Below are positions 62,951 through 64,000 of a stretch of DNA of 64,000 bases, one piece after another. Source of the DNA: Halocynthiibacter namhaensis. Its GTDB lineage: Bacteria > Pseudomonadota > Alphaproteobacteria > Rhodobacterales > Rhodobacteraceae. The notes beneath the pieces were generated by a model. It saw only the letters and a list, made by a program, of their open reading frames with translations. It ran no database searches and was not told the DNA's origin. Within the stretch, counting starts at the first letter, position 1, and every line of letters begins with the position of its first letter. The stretch is taken from the NCBI RefSeq assembly GCF_000812685.1, contig NZ_JWIF01000059.1:62001-126000 (forward strand), given 5' to 3'. The position numbers were made by a program, and so were the translations under genes.

Positions 62951-64000
62951 TTACAAACCGCGCACCTGTGGCCGCTTATAAGTCTGTGCGGGATCAATCA
63001 TCAGATCCTGCAAGGCCCAAACCAAAGCATCCACCCGGTCCGGGCTGCCACTGCCCGCAAACCCCTGCGCGCCCATCAAACACATCTGGTCCTCAAGCGC
63101 CCCAAGCCCGCGCAAATGCCGCACGCGCCCCTGTTCGTACAGGGCCGCCACAGGTTCAGCCCGCGCCACCTTGCCGCGACTGGCCCGCACACCCGTGTAG
63201 GCGACCAAAGGGTCAATCTGGCGGATGATCGTTTCCACCATATCCCCGCCCTGATTGACCTCCGCCACCAGCCGATCCGCGCCGAATTCTCGCATCGCAT
63301 CAATCGCCGCCTGGGCCCATTGCATCGGCGAACTCGCCGCCACAGTCGCATCCTTCAAAACCCATGCAGTCCAATCCTGCGGCGCAGCTTTCGTGACAAC
63401 ACCCGCCACGATAATCCCACATTCATCTGATCCCGCGTGTCCCGTCACCGGCGGATCCACGGCCACAACAATGCGGTCAAATTCAGGTGCTGCATCATCG
63501 CGACAGGCCTCAATCATTTCCTGACGCCACAACGCGCCCTCTGTGTCCTGCAACAACACCCCGTCCAACTCCTGACGCCCAAGCCGCGTCCCCGCATAAC
63601 GCGTGCGAATTTCCTCTAGAAAACTATCCGCCAGATAGGCCCTATTCGCCTCTGTCGGCGCGTGGGTCGTCACCGTCGATGCATTCGCCATAATCGCCTT
63701 AAGCACCGGCACATTGCGCGGCGTTGTCGTCACGCATTGCCGGGGCATCTCCCCCAGCCGCAGTCCAAACTGCAACATATCCCAGCTTTCCTGCGACTTC
63801 TTCCATTTCGCCAGCTCATCCACCCAAGCCGCGTCAAACTGCGGCCCGCGTAGGTTCTCTGGTTCATGGGCCGAAAACGCTTGCGCCATCGCACCATTGG
63901 GCCAAATCAGCTGCCGTTTTCCCGCATGCCATTCCGGCATCCGGTCCGGCGGCGAACAGGCCATAATACCGCTGTCGCCAAAAATCATAACGTCACGCAC
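62951..64000 (-). CDS. GTA terminase large subunit, 3' part (g2; 5' end outside the window)
   Basis: About 349 residues of the DNA-packaging ATPase/nuclease; the frame is open to the window edge, so the Walker A part is missing. FDAAWVDELAKWKKSQE carries the Walker B region, VTTTPRNVP the coupling motif, and the nuclease domain shows VVAVDPPVTG, RLVAEVNQGGDM and DRVDALVWALQDLM with the metal-binding Asp residues. The 119-base gap to the portal gene is longer than other spacings in the cluster and holds the 23-bp repeat element. Confidence 0.94.
   Translation of the reverse strand: MRDVMIFGDSGIMACSPPDRMPEWHAGKRQLIWPNGAMAQAFSAHEPENLRGPQFDAAWVDELAKWKKSQESWDMLQFGLRLGEMPRQCVTTTPRNVPVLKAIMANASTVTTHAPTEANRAYLADSFLEEIRTRYAGTRLGRQELDGVLLQDTEGALWRQEMIEACRDDAAPEFDRIVVAVDPPVTGHAGSDECGIIVAGVVTKAAPQDWTAWVLKDATVAASSPMQWAQAAIDAMREFGADRLVAEVNQGGDMVETIIRQIDPLVAYTGVRASRGKVARAEPVAALYEQGRVRHLRGLGALEDQMCLMGAQGFAGSGSPDRVDALVWALQDLMIDPAQTYKRPQVRGL

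Noticed and set aside
50225-64000. Ordinary prophage
   Set aside because: No integrase, att repeats, repressor, replication or lysis genes visible, and the gene order is that of Rhodobacter-type GTA.

Overview
The window reads as the chromosome of a marine member of the Rhodobacterales (Roseobacter group, Alphaproteobacteria). The grounds are gene content and order: an almost complete Rhodobacter-type gene transfer agent (GTA) structural cluster, an E1-beta pyruvate dehydrogenase subunit with its own lipoyl domain, the prfA-prmC-DUF4167 block, the lptF-lptG-lptD-surA-pdxA-rsmA operon, and a retropepsin-like protease of the TIGR02281 type. Base composition looks moderate over most of the window and more GC-rich in the GTA block. 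I saw no tRNA, rRNA, CRISPR array or insertion sequence.

Layout. 1-4.2 kb: 3' end of transketolase, a lipoprotein, an EamA transporter and a decayed Hint-domain fragment. 4.4-11.5 kb: acyl-CoA dehydrogenase, MYG1-like hydrolase, ndk, a LysR regulator, an ABC-F ATPase, a membrane aspartic protease and holC. 11.5-20.9 kb: pepA divergent from the LPS-transport/outer-membrane operon lptFGD-surA-pdxA-rsmA, whose genes mostly overlap by ATGA. 21-27.6 kb: DUF4167, prmC, prfA, two small envelope proteins, a speB-like ureohydrolase, rluE and an M20 amidohydrolase. 27.8-34.2 kb: an outer-membrane barrel with a damaged 5' end, mazG, an orphan ferric-iron binding protein with an iron-box-like operator, a nucleoside hydrolase, a GNAT enzyme, an antiporter and a Fur-family regulator. 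34.4-49 kb: central carbon metabolism (eno, pgk, class I aldolase, pdhABC) interspersed with anmK, a secreted DUF4329 protein, tyrS, a FemAB/GNAT-like protein, two tandem cyclophilins and ftsB. 49-64 kb: cysE, then the GTA genes from g15 back to the large terminase (g2), all on the minus strand; the window ends inside the terminase.

How the genes work together. The lpt/surA block makes the LPS export bridge and the chaperone for outer-membrane proteins. eno, pgk, fda, tkt and pdhABC cover lower glycolysis and entry to the TCA cycle; three of these units (fda, eno, pdhA) carry similar GCGC-centred palindromes upstream and could share one regulator. The GTA genes encode packaging motor, portal, protease, capsid, connector, tail and baseplate with no visible frameshift, so the particle is probably functional, provided g1 and the off-site regulators exist elsewhere.

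I did not find a defence island or an obviously new multi-gene system. The most interesting material is cis-acting: a shared 23-bp element just after two unrelated stop codons, twin hairpins between genes, a pure 8-bp microsatellite, a GANTC cluster before ftsB, and the glycolytic operator-like palindromes. Among proteins, the secreted JAMM-like DUF4329 protein next to anmK is the best candidate for new biology.
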